In this document: piece after piece, positions 1-12,704 of the stretch
Numbering within the stretch: the first letter of the stretch is position 1
How the letters are laid out: the number at the start of each line of letters is the position of its first letter
Assembly (NCBI GenBank): GCA_026936325.1
Contig: JAPTHN010000007.1
Location: 22,469,974 to 22,533,973 of the forward strand
DNA length: 64,000 bases
Direction of reading: 5' to 3'
From: Platynereis dumerilii
Lineage: Eukaryota; Annelida; Polychaeta; Phyllodocida; Nereididae
Notes under the pieces: model-generated
What the model saw: the letters and a program-made list of their open reading frames with translations, nothing else
Told to the model about the DNA's origin: nothing
Databases searched by the model: none
Translations under genes and position numbers: made by a program

Positions 1-3000
1 AAGAAGATCAATAATTATCACTGGATGTGCATTTCTTCAAAATTCGAGGCAAAAACGAGGGCCACCGCTTTTTTCCCATAACTTTTTTTCGTGCACTGTA
101 CTGTGTCCGCTGCATGAAAGTGAGTTTTTCCATTGGTGTAAATTGTAACATAGATCTTCCAAATATTATATTAGCTCTTGGTTACAGCATTTTTCATTTC
201 AGTTTTCACAGCCTGTCAATTTGATATGCAAAAAGGGTGGACTGTTGCACTGCAATCCTTTTTAAATAATTTTGTAGATAATTTATTGATATACAGTGTA
301 TTTAAAGAAAGCTTATGAAGTTTTTAAGTAGTGGCCAATGCAGATGTCCGAGGACAAACTCTCGTGGTTGTTTTCCTGTCTCTGTCAGTTGTCTTCAGTA
401 CTCGTTATTTGTTGTGGTACATGCATTTGTCTTAAAAAAGTCAATAACATGCATAATTGTGTATATATATAGAGAAAGATTTTATTGACAACTGGATATC
501 AAACAGTGATACGTAACATCTGTCCTTCAAATAGATGAAACAGAAAAATTAAGTAAACACAAGAGACAATAGCTACTGCAGCTACAGACTACAAACTTTT
601 TTTTATAGGATATGGAGTAACTTTGTATACGTAAAATAGAATATTTTACGCAATTCGGTAGTGTTCAAGAGTCAGTTTTTAATAGTCATTTCTAAGAATT
701 CATAAATCATGTTAATCAAGTCCATAATTTAGATAAATACACTCGAAAGTTTTGAAAGCTAGGCCTGCTTGTCAGATATCATATTTTTTTGTCCAATAAA
801 AGTTTGTAATATCTTTTTTTTTTAAATAAAATATTATTCTCCAGAGTTTCTGGGAGGTGAAATTTTAAGCCACCATTGGCTGCCATCGGCCACCAACCAC
901 AACAGACTAATCTTTCCATCTCATTGCACTGTTTATCTTGAAACATGAGTAACACCATGCTGTGTTCAACAATGCTGAAATCATTAGGCCCCCTGCACTT
1001 GTATATCTTAGGAAGCAGATATCAATGACGTATTGCATTCAAATAGTGCGCTTTATTCAGTTGAACCACAAAGATAAGTCATACTAACCTTGGTCTGTTC
1101 CAAATACCGTGTTAATGATGTGATGTAAGTGTTGCCTGTCTCCAAAGTGTCCTTTATTACGAAGGATATATTCACAATGAATCTCCTTCATTTTCAGTCT
1201 TATCAAATTATTTATCACACCTTCCCTGCCTGTTTTCTGATTGGTCAAAATCTGGTCACAAGACATGTATTATTTGAACTAGTAACCAGGTAGTGAACTA
1301 ATGCCTGGGTATTACTTCATTAATTAAGGGGCATAAGTGTCTGAGCGCCACCTAGTGTAATGTAAGATTTTGTGATATCACGCCAAAAATGACGTCATAG
1401 CGATGTTATTTACTCAAAGCAAGGCATTGAAAAAATCTTAGCAAAAAGTCTAATTTTGTATTTATTTGGGAATACATAATGGTAGGAATTGAAAAATTGA
1501 AAATTCAGAAAATATCAGTGAAGGCACAAGAACTCATATATATTGCTGGAATTGCTCTTTAATCCTTCTACGCAAAAACAGCGAGTGACGCCGAAGAAAA
1601 CTGCATGAAAAGTACCAAAATATTATAAGATAGGGAAATGGGGGGAAAAATAGGGGAAAAGGGACAAATAAGGGGATAAGGAGAAGCAGAAGGGAAAAAG
1701 AGGAAAGAAAAAGAGGAAAAAATCCTATTGACATTGCTGACACTATTATATATCTGAAGTGTAGCTTTACTTAAACATTTTACAATGCAAGTATCTTGAC
1801 AAAATGTAATAAAAAAGGAACAAGTTGGAGATGCTGTATGGGTTGGCCTACATGTAGCTATGTGCTGTACAGGATTGAGAGCGAAATTTGAGTGTTTATT
1901 AAATTTATCTAAAATTTATTTGGTCTGCATCGCCGGCGCGTCATCTACATGATGTATCATCCAACATCCCGAATGATCTTTCAAATGAGAACTAGAGTAA
2001 CAGGCCTATTTTAGACAAAGCCAAACACACAACAGAGAATCAAGGTGTTGGCAAAACTTTTGAAGAGACTAAAATACAGATTAGTTGAATGATTGGAAAA
2101 AATGCTGATGATAAACCAAAACATGTCAAATGTTTAATTAGAAATCAAAAGCAAAAATTGGCCACACACTGCATAATAGAACAAAACAAGAACAATTCAA
2201 GGCTGATTTTTCGGATGATAATCACACTGTTTAAATTTTTCTCCAGACAACACATGGTTAAATTTTTAATTTTCTTTACAAATAGCAAGAATTATTTTAA
2301 GGATGCCTCTGTTTGTGAAGCACCTTAATATTTCATATGTGATAAAGACAGATTTATGGGGAGTCCTATCACAGCAAAAACAACTTTCAATTTACAAGTT
2401 TTGCTTCTATTTGTGAGTTCAATGTAGAAGCGACCTATCCAAAGATACTTTCATTACATAATAATTTTGTTATGCACTACATACCAGCAACTTTCCAACA
2501 CTTTGTTCTCTTTAGCTCTTCTTTTTAGAAAGTTTTTAGCGTTTTACGTTTTATTTGAGAGTTCGTAAAAGTTTCTAAAATTTAAAAAAACCTGTGTCAT
2601 GCGTACGTCGGGTTGCTGATTTCTTTTTGGGGAAATTCAAGGTCATTTGCCCCCCCCCCCCGAGAAAAACCATAGCTACGCCACTGCTGTAATAGATTGG
2701 GCATGTTATGACAGCATAAATGTCCTCAAACACCTGAATGGAAGTAACTTAAAAGGATAATCTGAGATTATAACTTTTCCTTTACTTTACTGAGCAATTT
2801 TGTCCTTCCTCTATTCTGACTTCACCAAATTGCCAGGTGCCTTTCCGAGCTGTCTGACACATTTCTCTTTAAATTGCAAGACGACTCATATGAACAGACC
2901 CAGTGGCTTCGAAGAACAGTGATCTGCTCAGAACTCTCTTTTGGAAATGTGACAGTAATATGAGTTATATTTGATTAATCTAACCATCTTTTGATCTACT

Positions 3001-3718
3001 TCTGCCTGCAATAAAGGGGAAATGGGACTTCTGCAGAGATGTGACAGACTTATGCAAACTTCAAGATACACACCACCTGACATAAGACTTCAACTTTGTG
3101 TGTGAGACCACTCTGTCTGGTCAAAAAGGCAAAGACACAGGTAAGATGCTGCTCTTGATTATCATGGCACAGGTAACATGGGGGAAGGGGATGTGGGGGA
3201 AAGAGGGAGGGGTATAACTCCCAAATGTTTCCCAAGAGGGGGGCCAAAGATAGAATTAGTTGAAACGCTTTGTGTGGAGTACGACAGAATGCAACAAAAA
3301 AGGCAAGTTAGGTCTGAATAAAAGAACAACCAAAGCATCAATGAATCAATTTTTAAGGGCCCTTGTCCTTTGATATGATTATATATTGATTTATATAGCA
3401 CTAATTTCAGTGAACTGCTCATCAGGGATTTTTTTTTTTCAGAGGACCCCTCTCCCTCTGACTCAATGACATTTCGTGGGTTTTATTGCAGTTTTATGCT
3501 TATTTAAAATTCATTTAAGAGGTCTCCCGACTCGGCAAATTTATGAACAATGACTCCCATATACTGACTCAACAATATCATACAAGTATAAAGAAAGAGG
3601 ACACCAAGTTTATATAAATTGTGAGTTTGTCTTATCCTGATATTATCATAATATTATGATGCCAAAACAATTCCTCATTCCATTTGCTTTTAAGATCAAT
3701 GTTGACTTGCCTTGTGCA
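1..3718. other. AT-rich stretch with no recognised gene
   Basis: I see no coding region, RNA gene or well-bounded mobile element. Reading frames are all under about 90 codons, do not resemble known proteins and carry no convincing splice-site chain. Notable local items are a purine tract near 1,629-1,723 and a C-run at 2,649-2,661 followed by a short motif that resembles a MITE end. The right edge is where similarity to 51,091 onward begins. Confidence 0.6.
1629..1723 (+). repeat. Purine-only tract with four G-runs
   Basis: About 95 bases are almost entirely A and G on the plus strand. Runs of 6, 4, 3 and 4 G lie within the first 45 bases, followed by GA-rich repeats. Such tracts can form triplex or G-quadruplex structures, but nothing adjacent shows what it would do here. 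The 69-codon minus-strand frame across it is low-complexity and not believable as a gene. Confidence 0.6.
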
Positions 3719-3947
3719 ATGTTGATTGGCATTTGTCATGTGATTTTGGAATAGGCTCCCACCAGAAATGTATTTCTTCATAATATACAAATACTGGAAC
3801 AGTGAAAGTTATTTCTATGCCACGACATTTTCAAAATAAGTGAAATGTATTAGGTCAACTATGTTATTAGGAAAATGGCTATGCTTCTGTGATCTCCAAA
3901 TTTAAATTGCTTACATTTGTATTGTCTTATAGGGTATTAGTGGTATT
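3719..3947 (+). repeat. Left flank of locus I, paralogous to 51,091-51,330
   Basis: This sequence matches 51,091 onward with scattered substitutions. In the other copy it runs straight into the sequence that here lies beyond 10,902, so the pair gives the empty-site structure for the BEL/Pao insertion between them. The last five bases, GTATT, are repeated at 10,897-10,901 as the target-site duplication. Confidence 0.85.
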
Positions 3948-4689
3948 TATTCTGGACGCGAGGGATAACGAGAGGATGAGTTTGATGCAGCATTTATTTC
4001 ACACAACCAAGTAGACGTTGATCGGTAAATCTGTATACAAGAAAAATAAACATTGTCACCATAATGTCACAAAAAGATATGTATACATGTATCAATGTAA
4101 TATTATCATAAGATTGTCATTTAATTAATTGAAGAACTGAAGGGAGTTATCACATTATACCATCAAGCATCTTATGTGCATATATAAAAAAGAACAATAT
4201 AAAAATATGACATTATACACCACAGGATGATTAAACTGAGCATGGTTATGCTATAAAGGAAACTTACAACAATGTGCTGCAATGAAATTATCCCAGATCC
4301 AGATTCCAAGTCAGTCATTAAATTCAGAGTCATCTACAAATTTAAATAATAACACTAAATTTCTACTGCTACCAACAAATGATTTATGAAATATAAATAT
4401 GTACAAATGAACAAGCTAATAGATCTACACTAAGTAATAATTAAATACAACATACCTTTTAACATAAATTGGTGTCATGATAATACATTTCTGCACAGCT
4501 AGTAACTCTTCATATTGACTTCTGATGTTCAAGTGACACTACATTTGTGACACATCCTACTACAGTTTGCACACAATGTATAAAACAAAGAACAACTGTG
4601 ACTGACATGGTATCGCATTAATGTGTTTCACACTTTAAACAATTTCTGTACAATGGGCAACTAAATGCTTCTCAATGAGAAACTCAACA
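3948..4689 (-). repeat. 3' LTR of the BEL/Pao element
   Basis: This 742-bp LTR is downstream in the element's minus-strand sense. Its minus-strand sequence begins TGTTGAG and ends CAGAATA. It matches the LTR at 10,155-10,896 throughout, as far as I can compare by eye. The outer edge is set by the GTATT target duplication, and the inner edge by where the two copies stop matching. Confidence 0.95.
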
Positions 4690-4922
4690 CTCCCACCTTG
4701 AAACATGTTTCAACATAACAATCAAACCTGTGAATAACATTCAATTAAGTATTAATATGAAAGTCATAGAATTCAAGAATGATTATAAACACTTCAATCA
4801 ATTGGAAACAAAACAATTTAGATCTACGCTCACAATACATTTATGAACATTCAAAATCAATATGTACAACAGGCCAATATAAATGGCATAAAAAATCAAG
4901 AAATTGTCATACTGTTACACAA

Positions 4923-6100
4923 TTACTCTCCTTCAATAAAGACCACTTTTGTCACAGGTCTGACCAGCTGACTGGTTCTTGTCTTCAACCTTACAGATCT
5001 GACCAGATTATCTCTGCCAACAATAGCTTCAGTTACAATGGCAAGTGGCCACAATCCTCTGGGAGTTAAATCATCCACAATTAATACAATGTCTCCACAT
5101 TTCAGATTTTTGGTTTTGTCAAACCATTTACGTCTTTTGGTCAGCTCAGGGACATACTCCTTCATCCACCTCTTCCAAAATTGTTCAGCAAGGTGCTGGA
5201 CATACTTCCAACGTCTCTTGTACATGGAGCTTTGATCAAAGACACCAGGAGGAGCTACTGGACCATGCCTCATCAATAACAAATGGTTTGGAGTCAACGC
5301 CACAGGTTCATCACATTGATCACTGACCTTTGTAATTGGCCTACCATTGACTATGCTTTCAACCTCAGCAAACAGAGTTAACAAAATGTCATCAGTTAAC
5401 CTTGAATCAACCATAATTCCACTGAGGACCCTTCTGATTGTACGAATTGCTCTCTCATATATTCCACCCCAATGGGAGGCATGGGGAGGATTAAAGTGCC
5501 ATTCAATGTCTAAGTCAGAACCATATTTTCTAATTTTGTCAACATTCATTTCCTGCAAACATTTAGACAATTCAGACCTGGCCCCTACAAAGTTGGTACC
5601 ATTATCACTCCAAACTTTCTCAGGCTGCCCCCTTCGGGAAACAAACCTTCTAAAGGCATTGAGAAAAGACTCTGTGTCCATCCCTTCAAGTTTTTCTATG
5701 TGAATGGCCCTAGTAGTGAAACATGTGATTATACAACCATATCTCTTCACACTTGACCTTCCTAACTTGACCAAAAATGGACCGAAGCAGTCTATGCCTA
5801 CAAAGCTAAATGGTGGCTTATCAGGAGTCAACCTTTCAGGAGGGATATCAGCCATTCTTTGAACACATGGAGAACCATAAAGTTTTCGACAACTGACACA
5901 TTGAAACTTCACCTTCTTTATGACTACTATAGCCTTTGTCAACCAGAATTTGTCTCGTAACACACTCAAGGTCCACTCCACACCGAGATGAGCTCGATTG
6001 TGGATCTCTCTAACAATTACTTCAGCGATTGAATGAGTGTGTGGAATTATGACCGGATGTCTATTGCCTACTTCAAGATCAGCATGTCTGAGACGACCAC
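4923..6100 (-). mobile_element. BEL/Pao integrase region
   Basis: The minus strand encodes an HHCC-type zinc-binding N-terminal domain, then an rve-type catalytic core with the DCFGPF and SDNGTNF segments and the glutamate in a YERAIRT segment, the D,D,E triad typical of retroelement integrases. A C-terminal tail rich in W and V resembles the DUF5641-type extension found after BEL/Pao integrases. The enzyme inserts the element's DNA copy into the host genome. It lies at the downstream end of the pol region. Family-level assignment is firm; activity cannot be judged here. Confidence 0.9.
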
Positions 6101-6399
6101 CGACACAAAGCAAACCATCAGAGTCTAAGATTGGAGACAGATCACGAATTGCACTTGACTTCCCAACTGGTCTGTCCTGCCTTAGATCACGCAGCTCATT
6201 CTTAAAACAAAGAGACTGTTCCCGTTTGATGACTAGAAGTTCTGCAGCTCAAATATCTGACACAGACAAATAATTGGAAGACGCTTTCTTTGACTTCAAC
6301 ACATCCACAAACTTCATCAACCAGCCAACTGCTCTCTTCAGTCTATTCCAGCTGGAATAATGCTGAATCAGAGCATCAACAGGATGCGACTCAGTAGTC

Positions 6400-8760
6400 T
6401 CAGTGACACATGAAACAACAGAAGAAGATCCAACAGCACCTTGTGATTTAACTTCAGGATCATTTGACTGCAAAGGTGCTATGGGAACAGGATCACCCCA
6501 ATCAGACTTGTGTTTGAGCAATATCTCAGGACCGGAAAACCATTCTGACAACTTCAGACCCTCTGGACTCACACCTCTGGATACAATATCAGCTGGATTA
6601 CTAAATCCTGGAATATGACGCCACTGCGAAGGACTAGTATGTCTGCGGATTTCTCCCACCCTGTTGCCAACAAATACATTGAAACGCTGAGTCTCATTTC
6701 TAATGTACTGTAGAACCACTGTGCTGTCACTCCAAAATGTTGATTCACCCAAGAGAAGCCGCAACTCCTTCCTATAGACATCATCCATCCTAACTGCAAG
6801 TACTGCAGCCTGCAACTCTAACCTGGGGATTGATAAAGATTTCAATGGAGTAACCTTGCCTTTTCCACCGAGAAATGCAACATGAATTTTGCCATCTTTG
6901 TTCACGCACCTTAAATAAGAACAAACCCCATAGGCTCTTTCACTTGCATCACAACAATGATGAATTTCAAAATGAGCATCACTAAATTCCCTGGGAATCA
7001 AACAAAGCGGAATTTGAATTTCCTTCAAAGAATCCAACGACCTAACCCACCGATGCCAACGCTGTACCAGCTCACTGGACACCTCATCATCCCAGGAGTA
7101 CTTAGACCGTGTAGCATCCTGAAAGATCATCTTGCCTGTGATTATAACTGGACTGAGAAACCCCAACGGATCAAAGACAGAAGAAACCATTTGCAGAATC
7201 GACCTCCTCGTCACCTTGGTTTCAACTGGAAGAGTAACATCATAATACATGAAATCTAAACCAGGATTCCATTTAACACCAAGAGCCTTACTACCATAAT
7301 CCTGATCGAAACTCTTGACCTCAATGGCTCTATCTGACTCAGGAACATGTAGCAATAACTCTTCATCATTTGTAATGAATTTGGTAAGATTGAACCCACC
7401 GTCGGACAACAATGACTTAGTACCATCTATGGCTGTCTTGGCTTCATCTCTGCTTGCAAATGAGCACAGACAGTCATCAACATAAAAAGAGTGCTGAATA
7501 ACATCTGACACCAGTTGAGAACCATGAAAGTCATCAATTGTTTGCCTCAATGCATAGGTCGCTGCACTTCCAGACCAAATTCCACCAAAAGCATGAGAAG
7601 TCATTCTGAAATGATCAACATCACCGAGGTCATTGAACCACAGAAACCTAAGATAGTCCCGATCCGTCTCTGGCACTCTGACCTGATAGTACATCTTTTC
7701 CACATCCGCCATGACTGCAAACTCAAACAATCTAAATCGGAGAAGAACATGAAGAAGTTTATTGTTGAAGTCTGGGCCTTGAAGGCACTTATCATTCAGT
7801 GACTCACCAGCATATTTGGACGCACAGTCGTACACAACCCGCAGCTTGCCAGGTTTGTTTGGTGATATCACTGCATGGTGAGGCAAATACCACACATTAG
7901 AAGACCTTAAAACATCAAACAATGGAACTTTCTCAGCATGACCACCAGCTAGCAACTTCTGAATTTCTAAATTGTACTGATCAAACAATTCCCTCCGATC
8001 AAGACTGACTTTGAGAGACTTCAAACGAGAGACGGCAACCGACAGATTACTTGGAAATGCACTATTCTCCCTAAATTGAATAGGCAGAACATAATGACCA
8101 TCATGAAATTTTCCTTCTTCATCCCACAGCTGGACCACTTTTCTATCCTCAACAGACCAAGATTTTTCTTCCAACCAACCATCATTTTCAATGGACCATA
8201 ACTTTTGCACAGAATCTTCTACACTGTTGGTGGTAATGAAATGCGACACAACATTTTTACTGACTGGACCCGAGCAAGGCGTTGGGCCATTTAAAGACCA
8301 CCCCAGAAGTGTTTTTACAGCAAAAGGATCTCCAGCTGGACCTCGCCTACTCTCAAGGGGAATTAATGCTTCTGAATGGTCCTGCCCAATCAAGATTTCA
8401 ACATTTGATTCGTTTCTAACAAGTGGCACATCACACAAATGTGGGAATTTACTCAAGTCAACATTTGGAATTTTAACCGGAATGTCATCTACGACATACA
8501 CACATGACAATTTCATAGCTTCAGCCCCATCTGAAGACACAAGATTCAAATTAACCATTTCAGTTTGTCTACTTTCATTTGATCTATTGAGCGTACTCAA
8601 GCTGTACTGCACGGCACTGCCTTTTAGACCCAAAGAATTTGCCAGCCTACGAGTACAAAAGGAGTTAGTCGAAGCACAATCAAGCAAAGCTAGTACATCC
8701 ATTCTATCATTAACCTTGACAGTTACAACAGGTACATTTACACAAGCATTTGAATTACTA
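6400..8760 (-). mobile_element. BEL/Pao protease, reverse transcriptase and RNase H region
   Basis: Read on the minus strand, the region starts with a retropepsin-like segment around ALLDCAST (near 8,670), in which the usual active-site D-S/T-G triplet is represented by DCA as in other Pao proteases. A reverse transcriptase follows, with LRVVYDCAS near 7,820 and the catalytic YVDD near 7,480. An RNase H-like domain with FWSDSTVVL lies near 6,725. The Pao-specific peptidase/RT linker is present between these domains. This is the polyprotein part that matures the proteins and copies the RNA. Confidence 0.9.
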
Positions 8761-8799
8761 TTTCCATGTACGTTAGCATTCATTGCATTTACACTGTTG

Positions 8800-10142
8800 C
8801 TGATACCTGCAGCTGATGATGTCTGATGATTGCGAGGTCTTTGATCGACATGGATATATTTCGTATGTTTCTGTCCGCAGCCTGGTACACTGCATGTGCT
8901 TTGCTTACGACAGTCCGCGACCTGATGATTCCCAAGCAAGCAATTCTCGCATAACTTGTGGTCTTTCACGAATTTGAGACGCTCATGTGGTCTCATGTCT
9001 TTGAAGACTTGGCAGCTGAATAGACGATGATTTTCACCACAAGCCTTGCAAGGCCACACACGAGAAGACACTCCTGAAGAACTATACGGCATTCGCACTT
9101 GCGTAGAAAACGATGAACCACCAGATTTTACAGTCGGTTTCGGTTTCGGAGTAGATCCAACATTTCCGTACACTGGATCATTCGCACCACTGGCCCTTTT
9201 GAGGACAAACTTCTCAAAATCCTCCAATGGCGGATACTTGTCATGTTTTTCCTTAAAGTCCAGGGCGATATCTCTCCATTTGTTCCTGATATAAAATGGC
9301 AAGCGCTTCATAACATCAACAATGAACATTTGATTGTCAACTTCTGCTAACCTTTCCATGCGACTCAGCACTGCCTTACAGTTGGAAATTTCATCAGCAA
9401 GTTGCAAAAGCTCCGTATTTGATTTTGCCTCCTTGCCAAAGCGAACAGTTTTTACAACAGTGTCAAATATGAGATGGTTATCCCCAAATCTGCGCTTCAA
9501 GATATCACGAGCCTGCTTGTAACCCTGGGCACCCCCAATGAGTGCACAGTTGCGTATCGCTTCTTTAGCTGGACCAGTGGTATACTGCAGAAGTCTTGTC
9601 AATTTGACGGATGGCTCCTGCCTTTGCCTATCAACATGCTCATCAAATACTGCGAAAAAGTTCTGGAAATTCATCGGATTTCCATCAAAGGCTTCGAGTT
9701 CAACTTTTGGCATGTGTATAGCACCAAGAAGATCTGAATGTGAATACTCCGCACTGCCAGACTGAGATGATGGTGTTGCATTTTTCTGAGCAGTTTGTGA
9801 AGCAAGCCATTGCTTAATTTTCGTGAGAGCATCTACATATTTACACTGAGCTTCATCAAAGTAAGTTTCTTCTGAATCGCATAACTCAGCATTTTCCTTA
9901 ATCAGTTCCATATATTCATTGTGCACCTCTTCGAATGATGCAAACTTTGCCTTCAACGTATCAATGCGATTTCGAACCTCTTCTACTTTATCTTCAACAA
10001 TGAATCGATTGACGTTGTTTATCTCACGTGACAATGCAGACTTACGGCCAGTTCTCGACTTTTTCTTTTCTTCTGCCATGATGGTATCGTATCGTTCAGT
10101 GATGTCTTGGGATGGGATGTCCTTCAAAGGTTGTCCTTCCAC
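8800..10142 (-). mobile_element. BEL/Pao gag region
   Basis: The minus strand encodes a lysine- and glutamate-rich N-terminus, a DUF1759-type gag domain around FDGNPMNFQNFF near 9,680, and cysteine/histidine knuckles of the C-x2-C-x4-H-x4-C kind and related spacing between about 8,860 and 9,060. In this family gag forms the particle and binds the element RNA through the knuckles. It is joined to the pol region downstream, as is usual for BEL/Pao. Confidence 0.88.
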
Positions 10143-10154
10143 ATTGTTATTTAC

Positions 10155-10896
10155 TATTCTGGACGCGAGGGATAACGAGAGGATGAGTTTGATGCAGCAT
10201 TTATTTCACACAACCAAGTAGACGTTGATCGGTAAATCTGTATACAAGAAAAATAAACATTGTCACCATAATGTCACAAAAAGATATGTATACATGTATC
10301 AATGTAATATTATCATAAGATTGTCATTTAATTAATTGAAGAACTGAAGGGAGTTATCACATTATACCATCAAGCATCTTATGTGCATATATAAAAAAGA
10401 ACAATATAAAAATATGACATTATACACCACAGGATGATTAAACTGAGCATGGTTATGCTATAAAGGAAACTTACAACAATGTGCTGCAATGAAATTATCC
10501 CAGATCCAGATTCCAAGTCAGTCATTAAATTCAGAGTCATCTACAAATTTAAATAATAACACTAAATTTCTACTGCTACCAACAAATGATTTATGAAATA
10601 TAAATATGTACAAATGAACAAGCTAATAGATCTACACTAAGTAATAATTAAATACAACATACCTTTTAACATAAATTGGTGTCATGATAATACATTTCTG
10701 CACAGCTAGTAACTCTTCATATTGACTTCTGATGTTCAAGTGACACTACATTTGTGACACATCCTACTACAGTTTGCACACAATGTATAAAACAAAGAAC
10801 AACTGTGACTGACATGGTATCGCATTAATGTGTTTCACACTTTAAACAATTTCTGTACAATGGGCAACTAAATGCTTCTCAATGAGAAACTCAACA
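10155..10896 (-). repeat. 5' LTR of the BEL/Pao element
   Basis: This 742-bp LTR is upstream in the element's sense, so it should carry the promoter for the minus-strand transcript. It is identical to the 3,948-4,689 copy by eye. It is followed on the plus strand by GTATT, the second half of the target duplication. Confidence 0.95.
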
Positions 10897-11949
10897 GTAT
10901 TCATAGGCGTGGGTAGAGTCCAATAATCTCCCAGTCTTATCACTCATGATCACACAATGATCACCAGAACTTGAGAATGCCTAGGGACCGTTCAGAATTT
11001 ATGACTGGGGGGGTGGGAGTTTTGCTGGAACTTCCCGTCAAAAATTGTTACCCCCCCTTGAGTTTCATGCGGATTTTTAGTACCCCACCCTTAGGTTTCA
11101 TGCATATTTTTAGTACCCCCCCCCCCTTGACATACAAAGCAATACACACATATATACTGGCCATGCATATACAGATTCGCGTCATTTCGCAGACTTTTGC
11201 GTGTAAAAAGTCCAAATAAAATGAGTTTATGCGTGTTTGTTAAAATTTTTTCTTTGTTAAAATTTCTTACCCCCCTTGGAAGTGTTGTCAAAAAGTAGTA
11301 CCCCCCCTTGAAACACGTGTGAAAAGTTAGTACCCCCTCGGCCAAAACTCCCACCCCCCCAGTCATAAATTCTGAATGGTCCATTATGGTATATGAACCT
11401 TGGGTAATGTCCCCTTCTTCTCTGCCCGTGGGTGCTGCAATACGGCTGCTCTGAGCTACATGATATAGAAGGCCCATCAGGATATCCATCGACCGCAAGC
11501 CATGACATGACCAGAAATGCTTACAATAACAATTACTCCAAACTTAACTAAGTAGTTTTTAGGGCACTGTAGAAGTTAAACTTTTGCAACCCCTATGAAT
11601 TATTAGACCCTGCTCTACCACAAGAGACCAGTTCATGACTGCATAGTGAAGAAGGGGCAGTCACATAACCCAGGTGTCACTGTATTCGTTATTATGCACC
11701 CATTGATTGGATCTTGTTAGATCCAGGCTTGACCTACAATGGGAAGGGTGCCCTTCGGAATGGTGCATTGGACGTCAAGGAAGGTTAATGATGTAGGTGT
11801 CTCACCTCAATGACCTCATAAAACATTGAAGCACACATCCCTCACTGATCTTGGTGAGTGCAAAAGATAACGGTATTCTTTTGGAACTTGGAGGCAGATG
11901 TCATACATCTGACACACTGTTGCACATCGCATTTTGGCCATTTTCATAC
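10897..11949 (+). repeat. Right flank of locus I, paralogous to 51,322-51,949
   Basis: After the retroelement the sequence again follows locus II (for example GCGTGGGTAG at 10,907 and 51,326) up to a shared GGCCATTTT at about 11,949 and 51,949, where the two diverge. The 401-bp MITE at 10,984-11,384 is present only here. No coding region is seen. Confidence 0.85.
10984..11384. mobile_element. 401-bp MITE, TA target site, C-run repeats inside
   Basis: Terminal inverted repeats of about 38 bp (sharing GACTGGGGGGGTGGGAG) bound the element, and TA dinucleotides lie at 10,982 and 11,385. The paralogue at 51,390 lacks it, which confirms an insertion. The interior repeats a unit containing TAGTACCCCCCCTTG about six times in one orientation, roughly 33 bp apart. 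There is no transposase. TA targeting fits a Tc1/mariner-like mobiliser, but that is inference. Confidence 0.85.
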
Positions 11950-12704
11950 TTGGTCAGCAATAAAGTACCAGCGATTTGCAACATTTGTCTTGCCAATAAT
12001 AGCCAGCTTCAATTCTGTAATTAAAAAAAAAACAAAAAAAACTTCTATATATGCGTAAAATCTAAGTATTATATACTCACTTGAAAAGCCTCTCTAATAG
12101 GCAATGCATCATTGGCTGGGCCAAGATAAACCAAGATAAAGAGTGGCATTTTGAAGAAAAAATGTGACAATGCGACTACCGCATCTGGATTCGCCACCTG
12201 TCTACAAGTGGACCGCGGTTTCATTGCCAGTGATTTTTCCTGCTTGGCAGAACATATTTTATGTCATGTGTTGCCACCTAGTGGCAAGTGTGAAATTCTG
12301 CATGCTCATGCGAACAGTCCACACCAACCCCAAAATTTTGTCTGGAAGAAACCAGTGCTGTTTCTGAGTATGCTAATGGCCCTGTCTACACCCTTAGGGC
12401 ATATGATTGGCGATTCTTACTCTGGTTAATCTCAATGTTGAATAGAAACTTTTTGAATGTGCCATGAAATTGGAACTGTTTCCTTGGAGCTGCAATGCTG
12501 AAGCATACAAAAGTAACTTTTGTGCCAGTGGCAGCAGCATGCAGTTCTCATTTTCACCAGACTGATCCGCCACTGTGTGTAGACTGATTCAAAAGTATAA
12601 TTCACTCTAACTGCTTGAATTTTTAATTTGAATGGAATTTCTTGAAATAAATTTGAGTGAAACTATTTACTGGGCAGTGTACCATGGTTGCTCACCAATG
12701 CACT
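11950..12704. other. Spacer with no recognised feature
   Basis: This is AT-rich sequence between the end of locus I homology and the first foldback element. There is a short A-rich run near 12,024. I see no gene, structured RNA or bounded repeat. Confidence 0.5.

Larger units (their letters stand above)
3948..10896 (-). mobile_element. BEL/Pao LTR retrotransposon, nearly whole
   Basis: The element is 6,949 bp with two 742-bp LTRs that look identical by eye, flanked by the 5-bp target duplication GTATT. BEL/Pao elements normally make 5-bp duplications. On the minus strand the order is LTR, gag, protease, reverse transcriptase, RNase H, integrase, LTR, which is the BEL/Pao order. A polypurine stretch (AAGGTGGGAG, minus strand) abuts the downstream LTR. 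No envelope-like region is seen. The coding region appears to carry about one break. LTR identity points to a very recent insertion, after locus I and locus II separated. Confidence 0.95.

Noticed and set aside
2641-2695. A complete MITE at the C-run and CATAGCTACGCCACTG
   Set aside because: It looks like one end of a known style of MITE, but I could not find the opposite end or a target duplication.
8191-8826. 211-codon plus-strand frame
   Set aside because: It is a shadow of the BEL/Pao coding region on the opposite strand.
3948-10896. Endogenous retrovirus with an envelope
   Set aside because: Domain order, integrase tail and 5-bp target duplication fit BEL/Pao, and there is no envelope-like region between integrase and the downstream LTR.
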